Shown piece by piece: positions 47,801 to 59,645 of a stretch of 64,000 nt of DNA. Source of the DNA: Ciona intestinalis (Eukaryota; Chordata; Ascidiacea; Phlebobranchia; Cionidae). Under the pieces are notes generated by a model. The model saw nothing but the letters and a program-made list of their open reading frames with translations, was not told the origin of the DNA and searched no databases. The stretch is taken from assembly GCF_000224145.3 (NCBI RefSeq), contig NW_004190472.2, positions 62,001 through 126,000 on the forward strand, given 5' to 3'. How positions within the stretch are numbered: the first letter of the stretch is position 1; each line of letters begins with the position of its first letter. Both the position numbers and the translations under genes were made by a program.

Positions 47801-50800
47801 CAAATGTTTGTCCAGTCCAAGTGACCATTCCCAAAAATAAACAAAATCTAACATTCCGAACACTTAAAGATGTCAACAAACCCGAGCTACAAATACACAA
47901 GGCTGTACCAGAAGGTTTCGTTATCAAGTCGCATACAAACTTTCATTTGGGGACAAATATTTTGTGAGAGGATTTAAAACTCGTTAGGTCGAAGTGAAAT
48001 GATCATAAAAAGTTTGATGTTGACTCGCAAACCACAAGTTTTTTAGGAGAAAAGTATAATACGAACATTTTGATAACGCTCGTATGTTTATAAATGTAAG
48101 CTTATAAATCCCATAGTTTTATTAATTTGACAATAAAAGCTCGGAAAAGCTTCATGTATGACATTACACTATAATACCTGCTGAACCAATTTATCCAAAC
48201 AAGTAAAAATAGGTTTCTAGGCTGTGGCGTTATAGATTTGAAAAACCTCATAAAAAGCATTCCTACTAACCAAAAACTTAACTAATTTGCTAATATAAGT
48301 CGTTTTACGGAATTAAACAACAACCATACAGTAAATAATGCTGGTAATTGAACAAATTACTTTCAGTCTACTAGTTTAAATACAAAATCTATTCTAGAAA
48401 AACCAACAATAGTTTTAGTGATCGGATAATATATAGGATTACGCAACAATCATCCAGTTATAACGTAACAATCGGATTTTAAATTTTAAATCGCCAGGAA
48501 AGCACAAGTAATCTGGCAACGTGGGAAAAACGAAGCAAGATGAGGATTTGGAAATTGTCAACGGGAGAAATTATAATTGCTAGTATTGAGTCAATTATAA
48601 AAATAATACGACGCAAATTTTCCGACTTTATTTCACAAGTTTCGCTTATATTTTCGCGCTTCAGTTTAATAATAAATAGTTTTCATCAAAGTCCGTATAT
48701 AAACATGTTTTCCCAAGTTTTCACTTATATTAACATGTTTATATACGGACTCTTTTTTTCGCACTTCTGTAGATTTTTTTCTGTGAACCAGTTAAAATAT
48801 CCTGGCGCATAAACTTAACGAATACTTAATCAGACTTTACAATCAAAGCGATCGAATGGGAAAACAAACTTTAAAAACATTCTCTCCTAAATAAATCAAG
48901 ATTTTTAGCACGACTATTTTCACAATCGTCAGTTTTATAAAGTCCTATTTTATTGGGTCAGTTTCGCGACTAATCCAACAGACGTTATATATGTTACGGC
49001 TTATTTCCAATAAAAACATGGGTAAATTTCAAAGACAAATTAAACTTGTAAGTAATAAATCTCCTAACTGACTAAAACTTCTATTAACAATACATTTAAT
49101 AACATTTACCACTATGCATAAAAAGGTCTGCAAATCATAAACAAAAAAAAACGAATAAACTACCTTTTTCTTACGACTGAAAAATGAACCCATTTCCATC
49201 GGTGGTACTTGGTTATGAAACTAAATCGAAGACAAAGACGAATCAGATTAAATTCTCCAGGGAAAATTATACCAGTGGTTTATATCATGGACTAAACAAC
49301 GCTTGGAGGGAGGTCGTCTATATAGCTATCCAGATGCATGTGATTATGACGTAATATCTATTAATGAACCAATCCCTGAATGCCAGAGGTTTTGTGACAT
49401 CATAAACCGCTTGTTGCCGTATATAGGTCGGGAAGTTATCTGGCATGATACGCTTCAGTGATTTTACGAATCCGCGAAGATGTTTCGTCATTTCTTGTCC
49501 AATGTTTTAACAATCAAAAACCAACGCCATTTAACTACACCTACTATGGTACCACACATAAAGGCGGCAGCATCGAACCTGCTGGGTTTTCTTTGATATA
49601 AGAACATACGAGCAATATCAAAATGCAGACGACTTGAATACGACGTCGAAACGCAAAAAAAATTGGCAGGTGGCCTATGTTAACTAAAGGATAACCGGAT
49701 TCAAGAAAGGATAACCGGAATAAAAAAAATCTTGTTGAAACTGACATATGTGGTAACTCAAAAGTGGGTATGATGTATGAAATACAACGACTGTCTTTAC
49801 CCACCAATCAGGGATAAACAAATTTTATTCATTTCTTTGGATACAATTAGTGAAGGTGGAATGAGGTTTATTCAGTCGTTACGTCAGACTGTCTGGCCAC
49901 GCAACATTCGTTCACAAACCGCGGCGAACAATCAATCCCGATTTAAAAGATTAATGCAGACTGTGACGTAACAAGGCTGGTTGTGACGCAACAAACAGTC
50001 GAATTGCAGAAATTACGATGTAACAAACAAGGAGCACTTTGAAATTTGAAAATCGCTACGAACCATAGCTAAGTACACATGGTACTAACACTGTTGCTTT
50101 TAGTCGCGAGGTTACGGTTATATAATTCTGTAAATATTTTTTGATGCTATCAAAGGGAACAATAAAAGAGAATGGAAACGTGGACCATCTTACCCCAACC
50201 TACTATATCTATTTATAACTTAGAACCCAAGTATACTAGTAGTGTATTCTGTTTGATTTACAAAAATTTACATCAATGCAAGATTTGGAGCAAAACAGCA
50301 ACCTCAATGTAATTAAATTTCCCGATGAAAGCAATAAGGAACCTTGCTATCATAGATATGGGAATACTGAGGTTACTCCCTATGTTAACCATGGTGAATA
50401 CGTATAGACTATGTTATGTGAAACTGCGATTATTTTTTTAGTGCAAATTTTACACCCGTGTTTTTTGAAAAAACGTTTGACGTTTTTGGGTTTTCTTTTT
50501 GTAATGGAAGTTATTACTTTTGAAGTTCTTACTTTCACAATTATTATTGTGTCGCGTTAGCCAAATATTAAAATTACAAAACGGTGTTTGATCTTGTATT
50601 TGTTCCATAAGATCTATCATATAGTAGGGGGGGTAGGGGACACATTTTTATTCTATTTTCTTCTCTTATTTGGTAGTAAACAAAAAACCTCCGAAGAATT
50701 ATAAAACCGTATCTTCACGACTTCTATAGACCGTTATTAACTGTTTGAAACACGACCAGGATATTCGGATATTATGTGCTAAAAGTGCCGTGTCGCCCCC

Positions 50801-53800
50801 CCCCCCTATACTATGTTACCTTAAAACAAAACCTCTTAAAAGTAATTGGCTACTGTATAATTCATACAAATCAAATTGATAAACACACGTACCTTCGATT
50901 TTTTGCTGTTTTTACGTCCAAGGCTGCCGAAGAAACTTCTCACCGAGCCGATAAAACCTGGAGACTTAGATGGGGAACCTGGAAAAAGTATGATATATTT
51001 TAAAACATGATTGTTTATAAAAACATATATTTTCAAAGATTTTATTTTTAGTAAAAAATAATTTTAAACTAGAAAATATAGTAATGTGCAATGAATGAGT
51101 CTCTGAGCTGCAAAACCAGGTTCACAAATTCTCACCTTCGTCTTTGGCGTCTTCCGTTTCTGCCGTTTCATCTTTTGGAGCATCGGCTGCTTCCTCAGCT
51201 GGTTTATCTTCCGTCTTCTCACCAGCTTCTTCCTGTGCTGAAGATTCTTCCGATGCTGCTGGTGTTTCATAGTTGGCGGCCTCCTGGGTGGTTTCTTCGC
51301 CTTTTTCTTCTTCCTTGGCTGGTTCTTCTGCTTTTGGCTCTTCTTCTGTGGCAACTTCTTCATCCTGTTTCGCTTCTTCAGCAGCAGGAGCATCACTAGC
51401 ATCAGCGGGAGCGTCTTCTTTCACTTCTTCCACCTTTTCATCCACGCTTTCCTTCCTCGTTTTCTTACTGGAGGTTCTTCGCTTGATCGAAGCAAAGGTA
51501 CCGGTCAAGATCTTTTTTAAACTTTTTCCTCCTTTCTTCGGACTTGCAGCTGCAGCTTCTTCTTTCGCTTCCTCTTTAGTTTCTTCTTGAATTTCTTCTT
51601 TTGCTTCATCGGACTTCGCTTCTTCCACTGGAGCTTGATCCACAGCTTCTTCGGTGGCTGCTGGTGCGTCTTCAACTTTTGCATCATCTGCGGCGGCTTC
51701 TTCTTGTGCGGGAGCATCTTCTTTCGGAGTTTCTTCTTCTTTAGCAACTTCTTCTTGTTGTTTCGCTGGCTCTTCTTCTGCTGGTGTAGCAGCTGCTTCT
51801 TCTTGCTTAGTATCTTCATCGGCGTCTTCCTTTTTCTCTTCCTTTGCTGGTTCCTGGCTTTCCGCAGCCGGTTCTTCCGTCTTTACTTCGACGACCTTAT
51901 CATTTTCGGTCGGAGGCGACTTCGGCGAAGACTTAAACGAAGGGAAACCTTTTGGAAGCTTGAATTTGATCGGTGAGCGAGCCTTTTTGTCAGCGCCGTT
52001 TTTAGCAGGCGTTCCATTCCCATTTACCACTTGTACTTCTACGTCAGCATGACCGTTAGTTCCACTCTCAACTCCTCCGTTTACTTTTTGCTCGGCCTCC
52101 TAAAAACAATGAATGTTATTAAAGAAACAAAACTACGAATGTGGTTTTAAAGAGTTCAACAAGAGGGTACTCGTTCCGGATACGAACGAATTTGTGTTTC
52201 GTCTGCGACCTTTATCGCATGGGATTTAATCAAACAATATGCGGGACTATACCTCGCTCTGAACAACTTTTTTCTAACAATGTATTGATTAAATTATTGT
52301 AAAGTTTATTGAATTGTTACAAAGCATTATGTCCCTAATTGCTGGTTGAGTTGTTTAAGGGACTTGATGTGGTTATTTCGCCTGCGAACTACCGCGCAGT
52401 ATAACAGATGCAAGACTCCGGGGAAATGAAATAACAGCAGTCTGCCCCGCTACGTCCCAAAGCGAGTACACGTACAGGATGTGAAATTTCCATCTGCTGT
52501 GTGGGTAGGGTGGGGGATTAAGCGTTCGAAGCCCTCATCAATTTTTTATCACGCTTTCCAACACAGTCACGCAGTCTGCTTAACGAATGTATGTTTGCAA
52601 TTCGTTTTTAGATTCCAGAACTGCCGAATTCGAGAAACAATGACGTAATAACCCGTTTTGTCCTCTATCCATATTTTGGGTTTAACTTCTTTGTAGTGGG
52701 ACCACTTTAGTCGTTCTTGAGGATTTAAATTATTTCTTAGAAGCAGAACGGTTAAAGGCGTCGTTTACTATGTTTTGGTGAAGTGTTTTTTTCCAGAAAC
52801 TTTGCAAATTACAGTCATTACAACTTTAAACCGCGCTCTTTAAGCTGATACCATATCGTTAGCGGTCGGAAATAAATTAGCCGGGCGCACAAGAGAAAGG
52901 CGAAGTTGAACGTGGTAACAAGTTGCGGTAGTTTAAATTATCGTTTCTTAGTTTTGTTATGAAAGCAGCAGTTTGTTACGGCGAATAATTTAAACAAAAA
53001 ACAAATATACGAAAGCTAATCTTGACCGATAAGACTCGTATGAGAAAGTGTCAACTTTGACAACAGGAATGAAAATAAATGTTACAACTTCTTAATATGA
53101 CGTCACACGCGCGCGTAAGTCAACATAGAGAAAAAGAAATTCAAAAATCTTGATTTAAACGTGATTTAAAAAGGTTAGTTTTGTTTAACGTGTTTTGTTT
53201 AAAGACTCTGGTCTAAACACTAAATCGCCTGACGTGACTTGCCGAAGAACCTCACCTATGGTAGGGTGGGGGAAGATGGGACACCTTTTCGTTTAGTTTT
53301 CTCTTTCCGTTTGTTAGTAAACAAATAACATTCAATGAATTATAAAACCGTATTCTCACGACTTCCACAGACCGTTGTTAATTGTTTACAACACGATCAG
53401 GCTATTAGGATATTATGTGTTAAAGGTGTCCATCTTACACAAACCTGTATATATAGNNNNNNNNNNNNNNNNNNNNNNNNNNNNNNNNNNNNNNNNNNNN
53501 NNNNNNATTTTTACAGTTTTATCGTGTATTTTAAGATTAGGCTCGTTTAAGCATATGAAACTTAAGCATATGAAAAGTGTTGTACCACAGTCTGGACATG
53601 ATTATTGCAAACCGAAAGAAATAATTGGCATTGTTACGTAATTTTATTATTGAACAAACACGTTGGATTTTAATATAAAACAACAATTTATATTGCAATA
53701 AAATATTAATACAAATCAATTATCTCCACCATGCTAAATTGGAAACGTTTCTGCAAATTTTCACGGCGCACTTAACGAGTTGCGTCGGCGCACTAGTGCG

Positions 53801-54633
53801 CCGCGGCGCCCACTTTGGGAACCGCGGATATAAAGCAAAACGTCAGTCATTCATATTTTCATTTTAGCATCTCCTTTGACACGAAATAGTATTAGATTAG
53901 TTCAATTACCGCTTGAACGAATTACACATTTTCATAACTTCGTGATGAAAAGCGACATTACTTCAATATTTTCCGGCCAAAGCGAAACAAATCAATACAA
54001 AAGACGGCGCCTAATTTGATAAACACGCGGCAGACATTATCGATTTTTCATCAGTCTAGCGCTCAGCGTTCACATCGTATGGGAATTTGAAACAAAAGGT
54101 TTATGCGTGTATCGTAAAACAAAAGCTCTTGTAATGTTTGCTGCTTAATTCTATTACAAACAGTACTCTGGTGGGAGATGGGACACCTTTTTATTTTATT
54201 TTTTGTCCCATTTGGTAGTAAACAAAGAACATTCAAAGAATTATGAAACCGTATCCTTACGACTTAACGATCAAAACAAACACAACTTTTGAACCCTTAA
54301 GGGTTTAATAACGGATATGCAAGTGCAGTGACTTTCCGAACACCCTCTATTAAAGACCTATAATGTCATCTAGGCGAAATATTTTGTTGTATAATTAGTT
54401 GGAGTTGGATTTTATCTGTTACGTTTTTCGTAGCACCAGGTTCTTACTGTATTTATTTACACGAGAATCGTTCAACTCTATGAGCACCAGATCCTCACGT
54501 TATTCTAAAGTCAAATAATCACAAACATTCTCACCACGGGTTTGACTGAATTATCAATCGCTACAACCGCGTCTTCTTTAGCGGCACCGCCTTCGTTGAC
54601 GTTGTACTTCTTCTTGCTTCCGGTATTTCCCAT
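38827..54633 (-). CDS. Probably myristoylated acidic scaffold, MARCKS/BASP1/AKAP12-like
   Basis: Exons: 54633-54535, 52099-51136, 50978-50893, 49220-49164, 45788-45726, 44847-44727, then a last exon ending at 38827 whose start lies in or beyond the gap at 39918-40042. Phases agree through the sixth exon. The N terminus [10 protein letters not shown] fits N-myristoylation (Gly2, Ser6, lysines). Exon 2 (321 residues) is Glu/Ala/Lys-rich, with two basic patches: [20 protein letters not shown] (about 70-96) and [13 protein letters not shown] plus [15 protein letters not shown] (about 221-250). These resemble phosphorylatable, membrane- or calmodulin-binding effector segments. Exons 3 and 4 add [18 protein letters not shown] and [12 protein letters not shown]; the latter could also be an alternative start. 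The last exon encodes many PEPTQEPAA / PVAEEPAA repeats and ends [11 protein letters not shown]...FSFNVV. The protein should be disordered and bound to the inner membrane face. The family assignment rests on composition and layout only. Confidence 0.66.
38990..39917 (-). repeat. Coding minisatellite, 27-bp and 24-bp units (Pro/Glu/Ala/Gln repeats)
   Basis: Tandem units on the minus strand encode EPTQEPAAP (27 bp) and PVAEEPAA (24 bp), mixed in irregular order, with HEPAV and EPVAP variants. The array runs into the N gap at 39918. Two units lack one G (near 39407 and 39487: AACTGTTC instead of AACTGGTTC), so the frame of the right-hand part does not carry through to the stop at 38827 as assembled. 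These are read errors, polymorphism or a broken allele. Confidence 0.85.
39918..40042. other. Assembly gap (125 N)
   Basis: Run of N at the end of the coding minisatellite and the left edge of the inverted contig. Confidence 1.
40043..41043. repeat. Inverted copy of 43822-44844, gap-flanked contig
   Basis: This segment is the reverse complement of 43822-44844 with scattered differences. It includes a plus-strand copy of the exon at 44847-44727 (here 40043-40150, ending GCCG|GTAAGT, with one Lys-to-Ile change), a MITE at about 40167-40353 and the conserved non-coding stretch up to 41043. N gaps lie on both sides (39918-40042 and 41044-41626), so its orientation is not supported by contiguous sequence. 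It looks like a second allele placed backwards. Confidence 0.85.
40167..40353. mobile_element. MITE, TAGTAGGGTGG family, in the inverted contig
   Basis: ATAGTACTGTGGGGTAAGATAG to ACCCCAACCTACTATTAA. Same insertion as the copy at 44513-44705, seen on the other allele. Confidence 0.8.
41044..41626. other. Assembly gap (583 N)
   Basis: Run of N at the right edge of the inverted contig. Confidence 1.
42095..42251. mobile_element. MITE, TAGTAGGGTGG family, left end lost
   Basis: Ends CCCCCGCCCTACTATATA, with the core TTCATTGTTTATCATTACATGGG. Confidence 0.75.
42550..42748. mobile_element. MITE, TAGTAGGGTGG family
   Basis: TATAGTAGAGTGGGGGAAG to CCCCCACCCTACTATATA. Both ends intact. Confidence 0.92.
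42906..42982. repeat. Tandem repeat, three units of 26 bp
   Basis: Unit TTAGTTATTGCAGCGCCAAA repeated three times, with a related GCGCCAAAAATAAA at about 43050. Confidence 0.85.
43483..43670. mobile_element. MITE, TAGTAGGGTGG family
   Basis: TATAGTAGGGTGGGGGGAAATG to TTTCCCCACCATCCTATA. Confidence 0.88.
43822..44844. repeat. Partner of the inverted copy at 40043-41043
   Basis: Contiguous with flanking sequence on both sides and in the right orientation for the scaffold-protein exon at 44847-44727, so this is the more credible placement of the two copies. Confidence 0.8.
44513..44705. mobile_element. MITE, TAGTAGGGTGG family
   Basis: TAGTAGGTTGGGGTAATATTG to TCTTACCCCACAGTGTTATA, about 20 bp outside the exon at 44727. 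Confidence 0.85.
44880..44945 (-). mobile_element. SINE tail fragment
   Basis: TTTATCCTCGCGTTGACAAAG and TGTAACACGGATGTTCTATTTC. Confidence 0.6.
45299..45478. mobile_element. MITE, TAGTAGGGTGG family
   Basis: TATAGTGGGGTGGGGGAAG to CTCCCACCCTACTATATA. Confidence 0.9.
45815..45990. mobile_element. MITE, TAGTAGGGTGG family
   Basis: TATAGTACTGGGATAAGG to TCTCCTCCCTACTATA, about 25 bp from the exon at 45788. Confidence 0.85.
46322..46488. mobile_element. MITE, TAGTAGGGTGG family, diverged
   Basis: ACTGTGGGGTAAGTTGG to CTTACCCCGACCTATTATA. Confidence 0.75.
48691..48750. repeat. Perfect 19-bp inverted repeat, 22-nt loop
   Basis: GTCCGTATATAAACATGTT at 48691-48709 and its exact reverse complement at 48732-48750. 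Not part of the MITE or SINE families listed. Confidence 0.9.
49738..49825 (+). mobile_element. SINE tail fragment
   Basis: ACATATGTGGTAACTCAAAAG, ATGATGTATGAAATACAACG, CACCAATCAGGGATAAACAAA. Confidence 0.55.
50080..50208. mobile_element. MITE, TAGTAGGGTGG family, left end worn
   Basis: Ends CTTACCCCAACCTACTATAT; core TTACGGTTATATAATTCTG. Confidence 0.7.
50620..50815. mobile_element. MITE, TAGTAGGGTGG family
   Basis: ATAGTAGGGGGGGTAGGG to GCCCCCCCCCCCTATACTAT. Ends are G/C homopolymer-expanded. About 80 bp from exon 3 of the scaffold gene. Confidence 0.88.
53258..53456. mobile_element. MITE, TAGTAGGGTGG family
   Basis: TATGGTAGGGTGGGGGAAG to CATCTTACACAAACCTGTATATATAG, next to the gap. Confidence 0.88.
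53457..53506. other. Assembly gap (50 N)
   Basis: Run of N immediately after a MITE end. Confidence 1.
54172..54268. mobile_element. MITE, TAGTAGGGTGG family, left half only
   Basis: GGTGGGAGATGGGACACC to ACCGTATCCTTACGACTT; the rest is missing. Confidence 0.75.
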
Positions 54634-54784
54634 TCTATGATTTGGTTATTTCACAATGTACAGATATTTCAGTTCGTTTAGATGATTTAAAACTAAAGAT
54701 TTAAGTAGCGGCAACAATCTGGACAAGATTTTGTAAAAGGTTAAAAATGCACTGGTTTGGTTTAAATGTTCCATGTGAATGTAT

Positions 54785-54990
54785 GTAACTTATTCATCCT
54801 CGCATGGCAGGGCAAGGACAGTCGTTATAACATGGGTGCTCTGTTTCTTACAACTTATGCCTGCTAGAATGCGTTTAATGCAGTGATTGCTAATATTTTC
54901 TTTAATGTAACTTCCGTCGTTATGAAACGGGTGTTTTGTTTCAGACACTTCATGCCCGCTTACAAGTTACCACGTATGTAACGCCCACAA
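54785..54990 (-). mobile_element. SINE tails, two units, reverse orientation
   Basis: CCTCGCATGGCAGGGCAAGG, ACATGGGTGCTCTGTTTC, then GAAACGGGTGTTTTGTTTC and CGCTTACAAGTTACCACGTATG. Confidence 0.75.
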
Positions 54991-55452
54991 TGCTAGTGGC
55001 TGCGATTTATTAATACCCTCAACAGTAGATGCCAAGCATTTTTCTCAATTAATTCCGCGCGTATTTTTTGCCAAGTCGCATTCCTATAAGGTTACTCACA
55101 CGTTGCTAAAGTTATGCTGCGCACAAACAAAAAGGACGGCCATAGGCGATCAAGGGATTATATTTAACATTAAAAATTTTAGGATTCAGATCAGAAATAT
55201 AACCACGTTTTTGAGTTTGTAATCCCATCACGCATGTATGTTTTCACAATTATATATCATTACAATTATGTCAAATACCATAAAAACTATATTTCATTTT
55301 ACAAAACTTGCTGCTAAATTCAAAACAAACTTTTCAGGTGAGAATATCTAAACACCTGATAATAGGCGACATTACGAAAAGAAACGTCGGCAAAAAAATT
55401 AATTTACCGGAAGGGCAGTTTCCGGTTCAACATTTCACCTGGCAGCAGTTTA

Positions 55453-55628
55453 TATAGTAGGGTGGAAAAAGATAGAACAACTCTTTTAAATTTTCTTGTC
55501 CTGTTCGGTCGTAAACAAAAAACAAATAAATAATTATAAAACCGTATCATTACAACTTCTATGGACTATTGTTACTTTTTTAAAACACAATCAGGATATT
55601 TGAATATTATGTGCTAAAGGTACTACTA
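55453..55628. mobile_element. MITE, TAGTAGGGTGG family
   Basis: ATATAGTAGGGTGGAAAAAG to TGTGCTAAAGGTACTACTATA, right terminus shortened. Confidence 0.85.
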
Positions 55629-56341
55629 TAAAAGCTTAAAAGGCCAAACTCTGCTGCAGAAATTCCACGCCCACAAAACAACAGATTACGCAATCAGGTC
55701 CGTTACCGCACGGCTTGTGGTAGCGATTTGTAACTCCAAATTTTAGCACGTAGAGTTAAAAACCACTAAGTGTGCGCCGCTATGACCTCAACTACAAGGT
55801 ATGCAAAGAATTCGAGTCGCAGTTTTGATTAGCAGTCTTCCTACTAACGGGTTTTACCTATGAATCACGAGCATGAATAACTCTGCATTCTCATACACTG
55901 GGCGTAACCTCTGTGCAGCAATTACAAGTTCAAGTAAATGGATTAATTAACAAGACAAGATGCATAATTGTTACGTTTTGTTCATTTCCGGCCGGATGGT
56001 CTTACGCCTAAGTGTCTTCGTGGATTTTAGGACATTTTGCATTCAACCTAATGTACCAAAAACAAACACGTATTGTGTGCGTATTAAATGTCTGCATGCG
56101 ACACTTTAACCGTATTAACAAAACAACATCTACATTATAGTGTTTCCAATTATTAATAAACTGCACATACAATACTTGTGCTTCTTGCTACACCTAAAAT
56201 CTACGGCAAATTCGGAAACACTGTTAAAATGAATGCAGAATGGTTATAACTAGCGTTGCACTACGATTTCTGCGAATACGTTGAAGATGAAAGAGCAAAA
56301 ATGACTGCTTTGCAATGTTAGGTAAAATTTTAAAGTGTTGG

Positions 56342-56537
56342 TATAGTAGGGTGGGGGAAAATTGGGCACCTTTTTATTCTATTTTCTCGTTGCATTTGGT
56401 AGTAAACAAAGAACATTCAAAGAATTATAAAACTATATCCTTACGACTCCCATTTACGGTTGTTAATTGTTTAAAACACGATCAAGATATTTTAATATTA
56501 TGTGCTAAACGCGTCATATCTTTCCCCACCCAACTAT
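56342..56537. mobile_element. MITE, TAGTAGGGTGG family
   Basis: TATAGTAGGGTGGGGGAAAA to TTTCCCCACCCAACTATAT. Confidence 0.92.
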
Positions 56538-58734
56538 ATCTCACGACTTTCGTTTCTTTTCGTCGGCGTTGCAAGGTGGAAAAATATACATTTACTTGCG
56601 AAGATGTAACTCGTAACATAATCGCTTTTAATCGAAGAGTATGCTATGCAGAAGATGCATTACGAATTAAGAAACTAGAAAACTAAACTTACTTAAATTG
56701 TCTAAAGGTTTTTATTAGTAAAAAATATGAACACGCTAAATTACAGACTTATTTTTAACAAGAACAAAAATAAAATCGAAAATGCCAGATAAACTACCAC
56801 GTAAGTGACTGATAATGTTAACATCCAGCACAAAGTTTAACAAAACTTGAAATATGGAACAGAACTCGACAAACTGAGCCATAGTGTTTGCAGACTGTGC
56901 ACTACTACGGGAGAAGGGGAATAATAGTGGTGCTTCACTATTAAGGACGCGCAGAAAAGCGTCTAAAGCGATCATTATGACGTCACACACCTTTCCCGGG
57001 GCATTACGTCATCGAAAATTACTCCATTGTGACAAAACAAGAACATCACCGGAACCAATCAGATGTTAGCGCTGGTTTGCCAGATTTTGACTTTTACAAA
57101 ATCGGTAAAAAAAAAATTTCAAAATTTTGAAACTATAATTGTAGACAAGGCGCAGACGTTCCTCGTAGCCACGCGTCATTGTTTATATCTTTATTAATAT
57201 TTGAAGACGACAGGACAGGATGTCATCGTTGTAGCTACATTAAGTCAAGCGCACTCGTTGATATGATAAGACTATGCACTGCACAGTTCATGCAAAAATA
57301 GCAGAGTAATATTCGCTGATTTGAACACCGAGTCAGCCCGGATATAACACACATGGCGCTTTTGAGTTATTTCTCCAATTTTGAACTATGCATTAACCTA
57401 TTTTTGCTTTTTTGAGTAAACACTGATTATCTGATACGTAAACGCCCGTTCGAAATTACAAATAAATCAAACGTAAAATAGAATCACATGAGTATAAAAA
57501 TCCCTACACCACAACTCCAAACCGTTACAATAAATCTGAAACATATTCTAAACATTACAAGTTAAACATACAAACAACATCCAAAAACACGCCTCAAATC
57601 CTAACGAAAAAAACGAACTTTAAGCGCTGCTTCTAAACCCCTCGCCCTTACTGTAGAATACGAGCAGGCACCGCCCTGCCGTTGGGAACTAATTACAGCA
57701 GGCGAAGAGAGAGGCGTTTGCCTTTTTCCTCAGCACCTGTTCTTCCCACAACATGACCCATTTTCTCCAGTGTTTCCAGACAAATTCCGAATTGAATTCG
57801 GTACTTTTAATCCTAGGCTGCGTTAGGGAATTGTTAATTTCGAATGTTTAAATTCGGGTACACTGGTTCGACTGCGATTTAAGTTTTGGGTTTTATTTTA
57901 AAACGTGAATTAAGTTTGGTTGTTTTAATTTTTCAATAAATATAACTTGATTTACCGTAAAAATTTGTACCAATTTTTTCGTGGAAAATAGAAACTGCTA
58001 ATGTAGAATTCATTAAACGTTAGTCTGATCGTTTTCCTCGATATACAAGTTATACGAATAGCAACCGTTTTGCTTTTGGTTCAACCAAATCTGAGTTCGC
58101 TGTTCATGTGTAAACTACGCTTGTCTTCGAACCAAAATTCCTGGGATGCCGGACTGCGAAGATACCTCGTGCCCGCTCAAGCACGCGCACACGCACCTTA
58201 CGCCGCACACACAGTGCACGCGCGGCACACAGCCGCAACAGCGGGCTCGGCTTGCGGCAAAATTTTCGCCGCCGCCTCGTAAAAAACGCCTTTGTTTTGC
58301 AACAAGTGAGCCTATGACGAAACAACCGAGTCTTGAGCCATTGACTTCCCGCGCGATTACGCAATTTCATTCAACTCAGTTTCTCAGCAGACAAACGCAG
58401 CAGTCTGCTGTGATAATCATTGCCTATGACGTCACAGTATGACGTCACGTTTACCACTTTCACACACCATGTGCAAAACAGCGACTTGCTTTTAGAAAGG
58501 ACATAACCTCGAAGATAAGAAGGCTTGCAAAAGTTAAGTGACTGTGACTCCATTCTATTCGTAACTTTAAACTACTTTTCAAAGTTGATTGACACTTTTA
58601 TGGGAAATTCCATGTATTGTCGCACGGTCGATTTTTTACTCAATCGATTTAACTGTTTTTTTTTTCCGAAACTGTTTCGACTTTAACACTTTGTTGGTGC
58701 CTTTAGTTCACATTTAGGCATCTTACCCATATTT

Positions 58735-58905
58735 AATTCCATTTTCTCGTCTCATTTGGTAGTAAACAAAGAACATTCAAAGAATTATAAAACCGTATCT
58801 TCACGACTCCCACAGACCGTTGTTAATTGTTTAAAACACGATCTGGATATTTATATATTATATGCTAAAGGTGCCCCATCTTAACCTGCCCTACTTACCT
58901 ACTAT
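58735..58905. mobile_element. MITE, TAGTAGGGTGG family, left end lost
   Basis: Core CTCATTTGGTAGTAAACAAAG to ATCTTAACCTGCCCTACTT. Confidence 0.8.
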
Positions 58906-59263
58906 GCTACCATGTATAACATTTCTGTCTCATAACTTCCACTACATGACACGAAATGACACGCTCCACGTAATTATTGTGAATTAAAATAATTCTTACG
59001 ACAATCACTAAAAGATATTTTTTGGTGTGAATTCAAAGCGTTTTTGCTCGCGTACCGCCTGGGCGACTTTCGTGTACTACTGTGTACACAGTTTGGGAAT
59101 CACTGTCGTATAGGATACTTAGTACAGTGAGTGAGCCACTAAACAGCTTATATGTGGCAACCCTGGTTTAATATTCCACACTGCGGGTGGTTGTGAAGAG
59201 ACAAGCGCTTCAGTTTAATTTACAACGGTTGCATTTCTTTACACGAAGACTTCATATTATGAT

Positions 59264-59472
59264 ATATAGTAGAGTCGGGGAAGACGGGACACCGGTACAC
59301 CTAGCACATAATACACCATAATTATTTTCTGATCGTGTTTTTAACAATAAACAACGCTATTTTAGAGTTGTTGGGATACGGTTTTATAATTTTGTAAATA
59401 TTATTTATTCACTACCAAATAGGAAGGTGAAGGAGAATGAAAGCATGGACCACCTTACCCCAACCTGCTATA
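59264..59472. mobile_element. MITE, TAGTAGGGTGG family
   Basis: TATAGTAGAGTCGGGGAAGACG to CTTACCCCAACCTGCTATAA. Confidence 0.88.
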
Positions 59473-59645
59473 ATACATAACTGAGGTACTTAACCCAAAA
59501 CTAAACACATATTTTTCTCAACCTGGTAACGATACGATACAATATAAGGCGTTTGTACGAAATTAACACGGTTCGGGATTTCGAACAGTTTTATATCAAA
59601 TTCCATATTAAATGAATACAATTCCAAACAACTTTGTAAACATAT

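Noticed and set aside
53755..53825. GC-rich GGCGCAC/GTGCGCC block ending CCCACTTTGGGAACCGC as a transposon end
   Set aside because: Resembles one hAT-like terminus, but no partner TIR or target duplication could be found.
56315..56686. Open frame of 123 codons ending RRVCYAEDALRIKKLEN
   Set aside because: First two thirds are translated MITE; the tail has no family match.
58070..58442. GC-richer open frames on both strands
   Set aside because: Open on both strands because of local base composition; His/Thr/Arg-rich peptide with no domain.
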